Shown here piece by piece: positions 21,168 to 29,698 of a stretch of 35,357 bases of DNA. The notes under the pieces were generated by a model. That model was not told the origin of the DNA. It made no database searches and saw nothing but the letters and a program-made list of their open reading frames with translations. The first letter of the stretch is position 1; each line of letters starts with the position of its first letter. Source of the stretch: a virus; IMG/VR virus record IMGVR_UViG_3300009285_000979, positions 1-35,357 of that record. One strand, 5' to 3'. The position numbers and the translations under genes were made by a program.

Positions 21168-21307
21168 AGGTCCGCCGCTCTGGCGATACCAGACGCAATG
21201 AGCACCCCTGCCTTTGCCTCGGGCACGGTAACAATCTCCCCGGCTTCCCACATGATGTGAAGCCCGAGGTGCGTGTCGACGAGTATGTAGAGACGCACAT
21301 CGTTCAC
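21155..21307 (-). CDS. Small head-region protein, 50 residues
   Basis: GTG start at 21307 overlapping the connector stop (GTGA); it ends 13 bases inside the gp10 gene. It reads MNDVRLYILVDTHLGLHIMW, then EAGEIVTVPEAKAGVLIASG, IARAADLCPR. The pattern G-E-x-V-x-V-P-E-A-x-A-x-x-L-I-x-x-G-x-A is that of short phage head proteins and resembles the 81-residue gene at 21963. It fills a gap that would otherwise be the only one of its size in the head operon. Confidence 0.68.
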   Translation of the reverse strand: MNDVRLYILVDTHLGLHIMWEAGEIVTVPEAKAGVLIASGIARAADLCPR

Positions 21308-21966
21308 AGCGTCAGCACCTTGTACGGATTCAGAAGTATCTGCGCCTGGCCCGGTACCTGCCCCGACGTAGTGGCGAACGCGCCCATCGGCGCATCCCGG
21401 AATTCGTAAAGGAATGCGACTGTGTGCATGATTGCCAGCTTGATGGCGCTCGGCACCGATGCCGCGGTCGTCCCGTAACCGCCCACGAATGTAAACTTCA
21501 TGCTGTTGCGGCTACGCAGGTCGGACGGCCATGTGTACCCGTTGTTCAGGATCACGCCGCCGGGTGTCCCCGCCGTGTCGACGAGATAGGACGCCACGGC
21601 AAACGTGCTCTCTGTGTTCGAGTCATTGTAATGCTTGATCGACGTGACGCTACTGAGCGGCGGGCGCGGTAACGACATGCGGTCGCTCCCCGGTGCCGAT
21701 AGGGTGAGCGGCCAGCCGGTGCGCACCTTCCAGTCGTCATCGTCCCGCCCGACCGGCACGCCGTCAATCCAGTACTCCCACGTCGCATTGAGAATTGTGC
21801 GCTGTGTGTACTGCTCGCACATGAGATACGCCGCGCCGATGATGTCCGCAAAGAGCGTGTCGTCGGTCGTGACGGTGCTCTCGACCTTGCAAAAGTTCTT
21901 CACTTCCGCTGCGGTCACGAGCGTCGTTGCGGTCGCCCCTGTTACGAGAATCAGGTTCCCCGTCAC
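21304..21966 (-). CDS. Head-tail connector (gp6/phiE125 gp8-like), 220 residues
   Basis: GTG start overlapping the previous stop (GTGA). Blocks: VTAAEVKNFCKVESTVTTDDTLFADIIGAAYLMCEQYTQRTIL (helical core), YWIDGVPVGRDDD, LPRPPLSSVTSIKHYNDS, FTFVGGYGTTAASVPSAIKLAIMHTVAFLYEFRD. These define the adaptor that binds under the portal ring. Position after the capsid genes agrees. Confidence 0.88.
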   Translation of the reverse strand: MTGNLILVTGATATTLVTAAEVKNFCKVESTVTTDDTLFADIIGAAYLMCEQYTQRTILNATWEYWIDGVPVGRDDDDWKVRTGWPLTLSAPGSDRMSLPRPPLSSVTSIKHYNDSNTESTFAVASYLVDTAGTPGGVILNNGYTWPSDLRSRNSMKFTFVGGYGTTAASVPSAIKLAIMHTVAFLYEFRDAPMGAFATTSGQVPGQAQILLNPYKVLTL

Positions 21967-22208
21967 GGCTTCCCGCGCTTCCGTTTTGGCGTTTTCGCGT
22001 CAACCGGCTTGCTCTCTATCGGCTCCGCCGGCGGGCGTATCTCTGGTGTATCTGGTACGACGACCTTCACCTCGGCCGCCGCCCATTTCTCAGTCACGAA
22101 GACCCGCGCGAGACTGGGGGGCAGGTCGTATACCTGCCCCTCGTGATATGTCTCGACCTGCGCGCCATCTGGCGAACCCTTGCTCGTGCGCAGCATCTTG
22201 ACTGTCAT
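21963..22208 (-). CDS. Small head-region protein with basic tail, 81 residues
   Basis: AAGGAGA upstream of the ATG. Residues 1-50 (VKMLRTSKGSPDGAQVETYHEGQVYDLPPSLARVFVTEKWAAAEV) match short phage head proteins found between the capsid and connector genes. The tail is Pro-rich and ends KTPKRKRGKP. The role in the head is not known. The 50-residue gene at 21155 looks like a stripped relative. Confidence 0.75.
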   Translation of the reverse strand: MTVKMLRTSKGSPDGAQVETYHEGQVYDLPPSLARVFVTEKWAAAEVKVVVPDTPEIRPPAEPIESKPVDAKTPKRKRGKP

Positions 22209-22217
22209 CGTCTCTCC

Positions 22218-22670
22218 TTATGACGTCAGGGCCGCTGTGGTCGGTGCGGCTTCCGGCTGCGTGCCAGAGTTCGCGGTGATCGCCACCACGCCAATGGGCC
22301 ACGCGCCCGTCGCGCCCGTGTAGTTCAGATACACGAGGACGTACCGCGCAGTGCCCTTGTACCCCACCCACTGCGTCAGGGCATCCTCACCGGCGGCATC
22401 CACTGTCGTGAACGCGCCCTCGATATTCGCCGCGGCAACGGCCGAGTACGAAGCGCTCGCCAGCGGTGTGGCCGTTGCTTCATAGAGTGTCGGGACAAGC
22501 TTCACCGATGAGCTAAGCGTCCCCGCCGCCGTACCCATCATCACACCGATGACGAGGCTCTGGCGGCTGCCGACGCCGAGGTCGATGTAGTAACTGTACG
22601 CATCCACACCGTTATCATCGGCGACGGCACGAAGCTGGCTGACGTAGATGTTGTTCTTCAGATCGCGCAT
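22218..22670 (-). CDS. Head decoration-type phage protein, 150 residues
   Basis: The ATG at 22670 (MRDLKNNIYVSQLRAV) follows family convention; a TTG at 22688 overlapping the previous stop is an alternative. The family pattern is: M-x-D-L-K-N-N-I at the start, a YYIDLG strand, VGTxxGTLSSSVKLVPTLYEA, AANIEGAFTTV, and WVGYKGTARYVLVYLNYTGATG. Such proteins occur between capsid and connector genes in many siphoviruses and are thought to decorate the head. Confidence 0.75.
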   Translation of the reverse strand: MRDLKNNIYVSQLRAVADDNGVDAYSYYIDLGVGSRQSLVIGVMMGTAAGTLSSSVKLVPTLYEATATPLASASYSAVAAANIEGAFTTVDAAGEDALTQWVGYKGTARYVLVYLNYTGATGAWPIGVVAITANSGTQPEAAPTTAALTS

Positions 22671-22684
22671 GTGTAAGTGTCCTT

Positions 22685-23518
22685 TCAATTGCAGTTCGGG
22701 CAGTAGAGATAGCCGATGCTATCCGTCGCCGCCGTGTAAACGTCCGCGCCGGGTCGCTGGAATGACACGGCGTTCGTGCCAGCCATGCGCACAGTGACAC
22801 CGTACGAACTATCGGCATTGATCACCCACACGGAAATGAGTTCGCGGGTGCTGCCAATCCCGGTAACGGTTGCCGTATCTCTGGCTTGTCCGGTAGCGAT
22901 GGTTGCGTAGCCGGTCACGAGACCGTCGTTGAGATTCAGTTCCAAAGCCGAGCTCGTCACCGTTGTCTCGTCGATCTGGTATACGCCGCCCGCCGAGGCG
23001 TCTATGTTCAGCGTATCCGGCCCGGCCCCGAACGTCACCTTACTCGTCGCGCTTGCCGTCACAACCTTCGATGCTTCAACGGCCCCGAGCGCTGTAACGT
23101 CCACGGAATTGAGTTCAATGATACTCGACGTAAGACTCACCCCGCCGATCTGGAATCCCGTCCCGGTCGTGATATTCAGGGTGTCGCCGTCGCCGATGGT
23201 TATCGTGCCGTTCACGTCGAACGTGAGGGCGCCGGCCGCCGACAACGTGAGTACCTTGCTTGCCGCGGCTGTGCCGAGGGTCACCCCGTCAAGCGCCCCG
23301 AGTTCGCCGCTCGACAGGGTGAGGCCGTGGAGGATCACCGTCGCGCCGCTTGCAACGTTCAGGATACCGCCGCTGAAGACGTGAACCGTGTCACCGGACT
23401 CAATCCACAGAGCGGGCTTCCGGCTCCCCGCGTACTGCGGCTCCCAGATTTTCGCCTGCGTGGCCCCCGCCAGAAGCGCGAGGGCGAGTCCGACGCTGAG
23501 GAGGAGTCGTGTCATCAT
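22685..23518 (-). CDS. Repeat-module capsid fiber-like protein with signal peptide, 277 residues
   Basis: AGGAGGGG precedes ATGATG. Residues 1-22 (MMTRLLLSVGLALALLAGAT, QA) look like a Sec signal peptide. The mature part has repeated modules ELGALDGVTLGTAAASKVL (72-90), ELNSVDVTALGAVEASKVV (135-153) and ALELNLNDGLVTGYA (191-205), each followed by a beta strand. This is the module style of phage head or tail fibers (ELNxLDGVTxGTxxASK). It ends in YCPNCN. Between capsid and decoration genes, so a capsid fiber is likely. A signal peptide there is unexpected. Confidence 0.72.
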   Translation of the reverse strand: MMTRLLLSVGLALALLAGATQAKIWEPQYAGSRKPALWIESGDTVHVFSGGILNVASGATVILHGLTLSSGELGALDGVTLGTAAASKVLTLSAAGALTFDVNGTITIGDGDTLNITTGTGFQIGGVSLTSSIIELNSVDVTALGAVEASKVVTASATSKVTFGAGPDTLNIDASAGGVYQIDETTVTSSALELNLNDGLVTGYATIATGQARDTATVTGIGSTRELISVWVINADSSYGVTVRMAGTNAVSFQRPGADVYTAATDSIGYLYCPNCN

Positions 23519-23532
23519 GTGTCTTCCCCTCC

Positions 23533-24747
23533 TTACGAGGTTGCGATCTTGAGGACGCGAATCGCCGTGTCGTCAATCACGGCCGCGCCGGTTCGTTTGA
23601 ACGCGAGGATACGAACGAGACCGGATACGTTCTGGGTGTAGGGATCGCGCTGCATGATGATCCCCTGCCGATCGTAGATCGTGTACGTGCGCCGCAGGTC
23701 GCCGTACGCGATGGGGAAGGCGTTGGCGGCAATATCCGGCATCGACGTTGACACGACGATTGGAATACCGCCGATCACCAGTGGCATCCGCCCGTCCGGT
23801 GTCCCGAACAGCGGTCGGTCATTCCCATCGTTGATACTCAGGATTTCGCCGAGCGTCGTCCGGTTCATGTAGTACTTCGCGCCGGGCCAATATGGCTCGG
23901 GAAGGTCTGTCCGCAGCTTCAGGAGTGCGACGGCGTTCGTGAGTGTCGCTGTCTCGCCCTGCGCGCGATAGCGGCTCGCCTGAATCGTCGCGTCCACCAT
24001 GAAGCCGGGTGGCCGCGTCTGAACGGTTCCCCCGACGAAGGCCGCGCCTTCGAGCACGTCAAACGAGTACGCGAACTCCTTGCCGAGATACGCCTCGGCA
24101 TTGATGAACGTGTCCGAGAAGAACTCGACTGATGCATCGTTGTACACGGTCATCTTGTGGGCATCGATGTTCACCTGGCCGAATGCCATGGTCGCGTCCT
24201 TCGTCCAGGTCGCCGATTCCGCCGTCCATCCGCCAACCGGCCGCCCCGTGCGCTTCGGCATCGGAATCCGTGCCGCATTACCAGTGATGACGGTTGCGTT
24301 CTCCCGAATCTTGTCCATCTCCGACAGAGCCTCGATGATCGTGGTCGAGAGTTCGTCGTGAACGAGATAGCCGCCGTCCGGGTCGTCGGCGATGACAAGG
24401 TCCTTCCGTTCGAGTTCGGACATCATCGCCTCACCCTTGCGGAGATACGCATAGAGCGCCTTGCGCCGCGCGACCTGCGCCGGGTCAATCTGCTTGCCGT
24501 CCTTGCCCTGGTAGTCGATGCGCGATGCTCGCGTTTCGATTGTGTCGAGCCGCGTCTTCATGGCGTCGAGGTCGGCCCACCGCAGGCTGGCCTCTTTGAT
24601 CTTGTCGAGCGTAGCGCGGAGTTCCGCCACGCCGTCGCCCTTCGTCTTCAGGTCAGCAATGGTCGCGGAGATGCCCTGAAGGTCCACGAGCGTCTTGCGG
24701 AACTGTTCAACCTCCGCCGTTGTGAGTGCCGTAAGATTCTCAGGCAT
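23533..24747 (-). CDS. HK97-type major capsid protein, 404 residues
   Basis: Residues 1-90 are a coiled-coil delta (scaffold) domain removed by the prohead protease. The mature shell begins around 100-120. HK97-fold blocks: GGYLVHDELSTTIIEALSEMDKIRENATVI, IPMPKRTGRPVGGWTAE, FGQVNIDAHKMTVYNDASVEFFSD, YWPGAKYYMNRTTLGEILSIND, IGGIPIVVS, IAYGDLRRTYTIYDRQGI. The start overlaps the protease stop by 8 bases. Confidence 0.95.
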   Translation of the reverse strand: MPENLTALTTAEVEQFRKTLVDLQGISATIADLKTKGDGVAELRATLDKIKEASLRWADLDAMKTRLDTIETRASRIDYQGKDGKQIDPAQVARRKALYAYLRKGEAMMSELERKDLVIADDPDGGYLVHDELSTTIIEALSEMDKIRENATVITGNAARIPMPKRTGRPVGGWTAESATWTKDATMAFGQVNIDAHKMTVYNDASVEFFSDTFINAEAYLGKEFAYSFDVLEGAAFVGGTVQTRPPGFMVDATIQASRYRAQGETATLTNAVALLKLRTDLPEPYWPGAKYYMNRTTLGEILSINDGNDRPLFGTPDGRMPLVIGGIPIVVSTSMPDIAANAFPIAYGDLRRTYTIYDRQGIIMQRDPYTQNVSGLVRILAFKRTGAAVIDDTAIRVLKIATS

Positions 24748-25459
24748 GTGTAGTTCCTATACTGAGAGAGTGGAGGACTGCGCGTAGCGAGTGGAGCGTG
24801 TCCGGCTCGATCAGCATAGGCGGCTCCATCATCGAGTGGTTGGTGTGCGCCGGCTCGGCTAGGAGTGCCTTCAATTCGTCCAACGGTGTTCGGGTTTTCG
24901 TGGTTACGTCGATGAGCCGTAGTGTTACGGCCTTGACGAGTTCCGGTTCGATACCGACGAGTTCCTCCTGCGTCACATTGCGCAGGTGCAGGATAGCGGC
25001 GCGGTACTGATCGGCCGACTTGATGGCGGTTATCCCCGCCTCTTCGTTCGCCGGATGTGCAACGAGACTCCACTCGAAGAGCCGCACCTCCTTGATATGC
25101 CGCACGTCCGTCTCGCGGTCCCATTCGTCTTTGATCGTGCGGAATCCGATGCTCAGGCTGCGCAGGGCGCCGGCCTTCGCAAGCGCATAGTCGGCGGCGG
25201 CACGCGGCACATCCAGCACAAGGCGCCCACGAACATGTAGCCCTTTGTCATCTTCGCTTCCGGATTCCTGTACCCCGATCAACTCACGGTGTTCCGAGAA
25301 TACGGTAATGTGCGGGTGTTCTTGGAGTGTCTTCGTGAATGCCCCGCGTTCGATGATGTCACCAGTGCTATCAACGTTGCCGAATGTTGACGCATAGCCT
25401 TCGATAACACCGGGGGCGTCTACCGCCTTCACGGCGAACGAAAATACCTTGACTTCCAT
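24740..25459 (-). CDS. Prohead protease (HK97 gp4 / U35-like), 239 residues
   Basis: GGAAGGTGAT ahead of the ATG. Blocks: GYASTFGNVDSTGDIIERGAF (21-41), FSEHRELIG (His57), GALRSLSIGF (Ser103), and VRLFEWSLVAHPANEEA (Glu129 in the family position of the acidic residue). His, Ser and the acidic residue form the catalytic triad. The enzyme matures the capsid by cleaving the delta domain. The C-terminal 90 residues are helical and probably a targeting tail that is self-cleaved. Confidence 0.9.
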   Translation of the reverse strand: MEVKVFSFAVKAVDAPGVIEGYASTFGNVDSTGDIIERGAFTKTLQEHPHITVFSEHRELIGVQESGSEDDKGLHVRGRLVLDVPRAAADYALAKAGALRSLSIGFRTIKDEWDRETDVRHIKEVRLFEWSLVAHPANEEAGITAIKSADQYRAAILHLRNVTQEELVGIEPELVKAVTLRLIDVTTKTRTPLDELKALLAEPAHTNHSMMEPPMLIEPDTLHSLRAVLHSLSIGTTHA

Positions 25460-25460
25460 A

Positions 25461-25748
25461 TCACCTTCCGATTCTCCTCTGTGTCCCTTGTGATCGTGGC
25501 GCTTGTGCGGGGCGCGGAGTTGTCGATGGCCGTCTTAGGCCGCCGCAATTACACTGCGCGTCAAGCCAGTCCCCGAGCCGCTGCAAACACGATGGCCAGT
25601 GCGTAAAACCCTTCGCTATGATGATGAACTCAGGCGACGAGACTGTATGATCCGGCATCACGTTACTACGAGTACACGGCGGGTGCTTGGGCCGCACTGT
25701 CGATGCGGGTTGATACCCGCGAAAGATCGTCTCGGATTCGCCACTCAT
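25461..25748 (-). CDS. Hypothetical protein between portal and protease, 95 residues
   Basis: The ATG overlaps the portal stop (ATGA), with aggtgat upstream. Cys25, Cys55, Cys67 and Cys69 (HWPSC ... AQCNCGG) may hold a metal. The C-terminus is Pro/Arg-rich and looks disordered. Not recognised; a minor head component is possible from position. Confidence 0.62.
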   Translation of the reverse strand: MSGESETIFRGYQPASTVRPKHPPCTRSNVMPDHTVSSPEFIIIAKGFTHWPSCLQRLGDWLDAQCNCGGLRRPSTTPRPAQAPRSQGTQRRIGR

Positions 25749-27760
25749 GCGATCACCTCGTATGTCTCCGTGCATCGGCACTGTATTGTCTCGCCGGCGT
25801 CCGCCCCGAGTGACGTGTCGCCGGGGAACATCATGCGGGAGCTACCGACAATATACGGTTCCTGTAGTTCCGTGACTTGACCATCGGCCTCCGCGTGTGT
25901 CTCACGGGTCCGCCCGTCGCCCCGAGTCGACAGCCACCGCTTGCGTAGCGACAGCCCGGTCGCTTGTGCCCCGGTCTGGCTGCCGAAGTTCGATGCCGCG
26001 ATCACCTCAGTTCGGGCAATCATCGCGGCGCGCGCGGGGCCGAACCCCGAATAGAGCGCCGAGAGGCGCGCGGAAAGAGCGGGGATGCCCTCCCCGGCCG
26101 TGACCCCCGCGTCAAGCGCCGCCCGGACCATGTACCGCGTCGTGTCGAGAACGCCGGTGATCTTCGCGCCGGCGGTGAGTGATAGGTAATCCGTAACGGC
26201 GCTTGCCCAGAGGTCTTCCGCCACAACCTTTGTCTCAGGCACCGCGCGCCCAGCCTTCAGGGCGCCGTTCACGAGATCGAAGAACGGGCGCGACGCCGTG
26301 ACGTAGATGCGACGGTACATCGCCTCCCATTCTGGTGCGCGGGCGTCGATGACCGCTATCGCGGCAGAGACCGCACTATCCGGGGCGAGACCGCGTAGCC
26401 CGTCCTCTATGGCCGTACGTTCCTCGTCGAATACGTCCGCGGCGATGTGCTCGGCCGCGGCAATGAGCGGCCCGCGCCGCCGGTCAAAGCCCTTCCAATA
26501 GACCGCGCGGGCACCATCGGTCGCGAGGTTGAATGACTTGGCGCCGACGTCTGCCGGCACGGCGAATGACGTGATCGGCTCACGGTAGCTATCGCCGCTC
26601 GGGTCAGGCGGGAGGTTAAGCATCTGGCGGTATTCGTTCTTCGTGATCCCGCCCGCTGAGTACGCCGCAAGCCCACGCGCCCACACCCTGTCGCGATCCT
26701 CCTGGAGGGCTTCGATGTCGTCCTTGTCGTAATCGAGGTAGAGGTCGGCCCCGAATTGCGGCACGAGCCACGAGTTGAACCGCCCACGCAGGCGGTCCAT
26801 GAGTGGCAAGACGCATTCCATATAGAAGCTCTTGCGGGCCTCCTGATAGTTGCTGTACGTCGCGTTCTCGTGATCGCCGATGATCTCCGGCGGCACGCCG
26901 AGCACCTGGCAGATTTTCCGCGTCGAGAACGTCAGGGCGCCCTGCCACTCCATCTCTGCCGGGGAGAATCCCATCGGGTGCCACTTGACGCCCCCCGACA
27001 AGACCGCCGTACGCCCCGCGCCCTCCGCCCCCGTATGCTGACTGAGCGCGGTGCGTAGCTGCGTCATCTGCTCGGCGGCTGCCTGTCCGCCGCCAGAGTC
27101 GAGTTCGATGATCCCCTCGGGGTGTGCGCCGTTCTTCAGGAGCGCAACGTCCCAGCGCCGAGCGTGGTTCCCCTGTTCAATTTCGTAGGCCGCGGCGGCA
27201 ATAGGGGCGAACCCGCCGTACAGATCGATCGGATGGAAGTACCAGTCCGCCATTACCTCGTCGAGCTTCAATATCTGCGCGCGCTGTCGCCTCTTGGGCT
27301 CCGGATCGTACTCGTACCGTGCCACCTCATCCCGCTCCGCTATCACCGTAACCCAATCCGGCCGGAGCGGACGAAGCTCGCTCGGTATACCGGCGGCCTT
27401 CGGCGTATGGACGTAGTACCGGCCGGCGAGTGACAGGTGCGTCACAAGCGCCGTGACGAAGTTCTCCCACGTCTGCACGGGGCTCGGCTGCAAAAGGAGA
27501 TCGAGGAGCTGGTGCATCTCGACAGGTGCCCAGTCCTCCCGCGTCGGCCCCCGCTTGCGATAGAGGACCCACGATATACCGGCGACCGCCTGCGCGATTG
27601 CGTTGATCCCCCCGAATACGTCGCTGTTCGTCATGTACGCTTCCGCCGCCAGTGCCTTGTACGACGTATCCACGGATACGCCGGAATGCCCGAACAAAGC
27701 ACCGTACCGATTACCAGTCAGAGCCTTACGGACGATCCACGTCGCGACGGACTCGAACAT
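25745..27760 (-). CDS. Portal protein fused to a MuF-type head morphogenesis domain, 671 residues
   Basis: GGAGG precedes the ATG. Residues about 1-400 are an HK97-type portal: SDVFGGINAIAQAVAGISWV, HQLLDLLLQPSPVQTWENF, RPLRPDWVTVI, STRKICQVLGVPPEIIGDHE, ARKSFYMECVLPLMDRL. Residues about 430-671 are Mu gpF-like: IARTEVIAASNFGSQTGAQ, WLSTRGDGRTRETHAEADGQ, PGDTSLGADAGETIQCRC. The two are usually separate adjacent genes. The portal forms the dodecameric DNA gate; MuF domains are minor head proteins. Fusion fixes one MuF copy per portal subunit. Confidence 0.88.
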   Translation of the reverse strand: MFESVATWIVRKALTGNRYGALFGHSGVSVDTSYKALAAEAYMTNSDVFGGINAIAQAVAGISWVLYRKRGPTREDWAPVEMHQLLDLLLQPSPVQTWENFVTALVTHLSLAGRYYVHTPKAAGIPSELRPLRPDWVTVIAERDEVARYEYDPEPKRRQRAQILKLDEVMADWYFHPIDLYGGFAPIAAAAYEIEQGNHARRWDVALLKNGAHPEGIIELDSGGGQAAAEQMTQLRTALSQHTGAEGAGRTAVLSGGVKWHPMGFSPAEMEWQGALTFSTRKICQVLGVPPEIIGDHENATYSNYQEARKSFYMECVLPLMDRLRGRFNSWLVPQFGADLYLDYDKDDIEALQEDRDRVWARGLAAYSAGGITKNEYRQMLNLPPDPSGDSYREPITSFAVPADVGAKSFNLATDGARAVYWKGFDRRRGPLIAAAEHIAADVFDEERTAIEDGLRGLAPDSAVSAAIAVIDARAPEWEAMYRRIYVTASRPFFDLVNGALKAGRAVPETKVVAEDLWASAVTDYLSLTAGAKITGVLDTTRYMVRAALDAGVTAGEGIPALSARLSALYSGFGPARAAMIARTEVIAASNFGSQTGAQATGLSLRKRWLSTRGDGRTRETHAEADGQVTELQEPYIVGSSRMMFPGDTSLGADAGETIQCRCTETYEVIA

Positions 27761-27887
27761 GAGGTTGTTCCTCCGCGTAAGTGTATGACGCTGTTATTGC
27801 ACTTAGGTCGGTCTCAGGCCGGGAAAACGGCATACTAAGTGATTGCTGCATATTATGCACTTAGCTACCGCCGAACCCCGGCCCGTG
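27761..27887. promoter_or_regulatory. Intergenic control-like element with repeated CACTTAG
   Basis: The 127 bases between terminase and portal genes are non-coding. CACTTAG occurs at 27800-27806 and 27858-27864 on the plus strand and 27835-27841 on the minus strand; the last two form an inverted pair around a near-perfect dyad TGCATA-T-TATGCA (27847-27859). On the minus strand this places TAATAT in the dyad. No -35 fits, so the call is a candidate regulator, processing or packaging site. Confidence 0.4.
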
Positions 27888-29324
27888 TCATACCCATCCG
27901 ATCACACGTACGCCGCGGGCTTCTGCGAGTTCGCTCTGCGCACCGCTCGCGGCGTCGATCTGGTCGTCATGCGCGGAGTTCGGGAATCCCTCGGCCTCAT
28001 CCAGAAACGCGGGCACCCACGCCCCGGCTACGAGGCAGACGTTCCCCGCCTCGGCGGCGGCGGCAAGCGGGGCCGCGCGGAGGGTCTTACTCGTCGCCTC
28101 CGGCAGCTCCCCGAAATCATATCCGACGAGGATGTGCCGGGCATAGTGGTCGATGGTGCGCTTCCCACCGTCGCCACGGCCCGCAAGCATCCGTATCGAC
28201 GTGCCGGGCGGGTCAAGCCGGGCGGTCTGCTCGACGAGGAGCTCCGCCGCGCGGGAGGTGCCCTGTATACGCCGCACGTCCCGGATGTACCACACGCCTT
28301 CGTGCTCGCCGACGAGCGCACCGGCGAACCAGTCGGGATCGTCGCCGGCGAGCTTCTTCTCCGTCGCGGCGGTGTCCCAGCATCGACACCAGCGACAGGC
28401 AACGGGTGCCTGCTCGACGACGCGGAACCACTCGCGCCGGAACATCGTGCCGCCGGACACCGCGCGGGGGTCCTGCTGGTAAAGGGCGTTGAACCATGCG
28501 GAGCCCTGCGCTCGGCGGATAGATTCCAGTTCGGTGACGGGGTACCGCTCAGGCCAAAGCGCCTCACCGGGCTGGCGCCCGGCGGCGTCGTTCGGCTCCG
28601 CGAGCGCCGGGAAGCTGATCACGGTCCAGTCGGCGTAGTTCTCGTTCCAGCCGGGCGACGTGAGGCGGCCTATGAGGTCCTCCGGGTGCCAACGGGTCAT
28701 AATGACGAGCGTAGTCGCATGGGGTTCGCGGCGCGTGTAGGCGGTCGTTCTGAACCAGTCCCACACGGCGTTACGCACGACGGGGGACATGGCCTCCTCG
28801 TGGTTCTTCAGGGGATCGTCACATATCAGGAGGTCGGCGCCGCGCCCGGTGATGGAGCCGCCGACACCCGCCGTCTTCATGCCGCCACTTCTACCGTCGA
28901 TGTCCCACTCGCTCCGCGCCCCCACGTCCGGGCGGACGCGGACACCGAACAAGTCACCATGCTCGGCCAGTATGTCGCGCACGCGCCCGCCCCACGACTC
29001 TGCGTAGCTCGACTCGTGTGTCGCCAACATCACCCGCCGGTCGGGCCAGCGCCCGAGATACCACGCGCTGTAGTACATCACCGCGAGCGTGCTCTTACCG
29101 TGCCGCGGCGGGAACTGTATGGCGATGTGCCGGCCGCCATGCGCGGCGGCGTCCACGAGTATCCGATTGACCGCGCGCAGGTGCCGTGGCGCCTCAAGCC
29201 GTCCCTCCGTTGTCGCGACCGCCATTGCCAGAGGGCTTGTCGAGGCGGCGTAACAGAGACGCCCGGTCGACAGCCGCAACGCCAGCCGCGACAAGGTCGG
29301 TGCGGGCTTCGTTGTCGAGTGCAT
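27888..29324 (-). CDS. terL: Terminase large subunit, 478 residues
   Basis: ATPase domain: Walker A FPPRHGKST at 71-79, Walker B LLICDD at 165-170, coupling motif LVIMTRWHPEDL at 206-217. Nuclease domain: first Asp in CWDTAATE (Asp317) and the late pair in AHDDQIDA (Asp453/454, Asp457). It cuts concatemeric DNA and drives it into the prohead. The first ATG at 29324 overlaps the small subunit by 131 bases; an ATG at 29225 would overlap by 32 but neither has a strong ribosome binding site. Confidence 0.94.
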   Translation of the reverse strand: MHSTTKPAPTLSRLALRLSTGRLCYAASTSPLAMAVATTEGRLEAPRHLRAVNRILVDAAAHGGRHIAIQFPPRHGKSTLAVMYYSAWYLGRWPDRRVMLATHESSYAESWGGRVRDILAEHGDLFGVRVRPDVGARSEWDIDGRSGGMKTAGVGGSITGRGADLLICDDPLKNHEEAMSPVVRNAVWDWFRTTAYTRREPHATTLVIMTRWHPEDLIGRLTSPGWNENYADWTVISFPALAEPNDAAGRQPGEALWPERYPVTELESIRRAQGSAWFNALYQQDPRAVSGGTMFRREWFRVVEQAPVACRWCRCWDTAATEKKLAGDDPDWFAGALVGEHEGVWYIRDVRRIQGTSRAAELLVEQTARLDPPGTSIRMLAGRGDGGKRTIDHYARHILVGYDFGELPEATSKTLRAAPLAAAAEAGNVCLVAGAWVPAFLDEAEGFPNSAHDDQIDAASGAQSELAEARGVRVIGWV

Positions 29325-29649
29325 TCAGTTCGCTCACGTCCATAATCTGGAGGGGGCCGCCGCCGGCGCCAGTAAGCTGTAGCTGCGTCGTCGCCATATC
29401 GGACTGCCCGAGGTACTGCTTGCCGAGCCAGATGAGCATCGTCCGGTCGCCCTTCAGAGCGGAGACCCACTGTGCGCGTCGGAGGGATGTTTTCGCGTTC
29501 TCTCTGGCACTTTTGACGACGTCCGCAAAACGACGTTCGAGCGTATCGACGGAGCAATGAAGGACGGCCGCCATTTCGTCGTATGTACAGTGCAGGCGGG
29601 CGACCGCTTCGACTTGTGAGTCCGTGATATTGAGTTTTGGGCGTGCCAT
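29194..29649 (-). CDS. terS: Terminase small subunit, 151 residues
   Basis: An N-terminal helix-turn-helix (about 11-45: QVEAVARLHCTYDEMAAVLHCSVDTLERR) recognises the packaging site. It is followed by a helical oligomerisation core with GDRTMLIWLGKQYLGQ (67-82), a block typical of this family, and an acidic C-terminus. First gene of the late arm, 22 bases from the -10 of its promoter. It overlaps the large subunit. Confidence 0.9.
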   Translation of the reverse strand: MARPKLNITDSQVEAVARLHCTYDEMAAVLHCSVDTLERRFADVVKSARENAKTSLRRAQWVSALKGDRTMLIWLGKQYLGQSDMATTQLQLTGAGGGPLQIMDVSELNALDNEARTDLVAAGVAAVDRASLLRRLDKPSGNGGRDNGGTA

Positions 29650-29670
29650 CCTATACCTACCTCGTACGGG

Positions 29671-29698
29671 ATATTACACGGCGGGGATTCCGTGTCAA
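29671..29698 (-). promoter_or_regulatory. Late-arm promoter
   Basis: Minus-strand TTGACA (29698-29693), 16-base spacer, TAATAT (29676-29671). A perfect -35 and a five-of-six -10. It drives the 20-kb structural arm from 29649. Directly upstream of the -35 lies a tandem 8-base repeat. Confidence 0.8.

Noticed and set aside
27843-29345. 500-residue open frame on the plus strand opposite the large terminase
   Set aside because: It mirrors the terminase codons, is Arg/Pro/Gly-rich with no motif, and lacks a ribosome binding site; the minus-strand protein has all terminase motifs.
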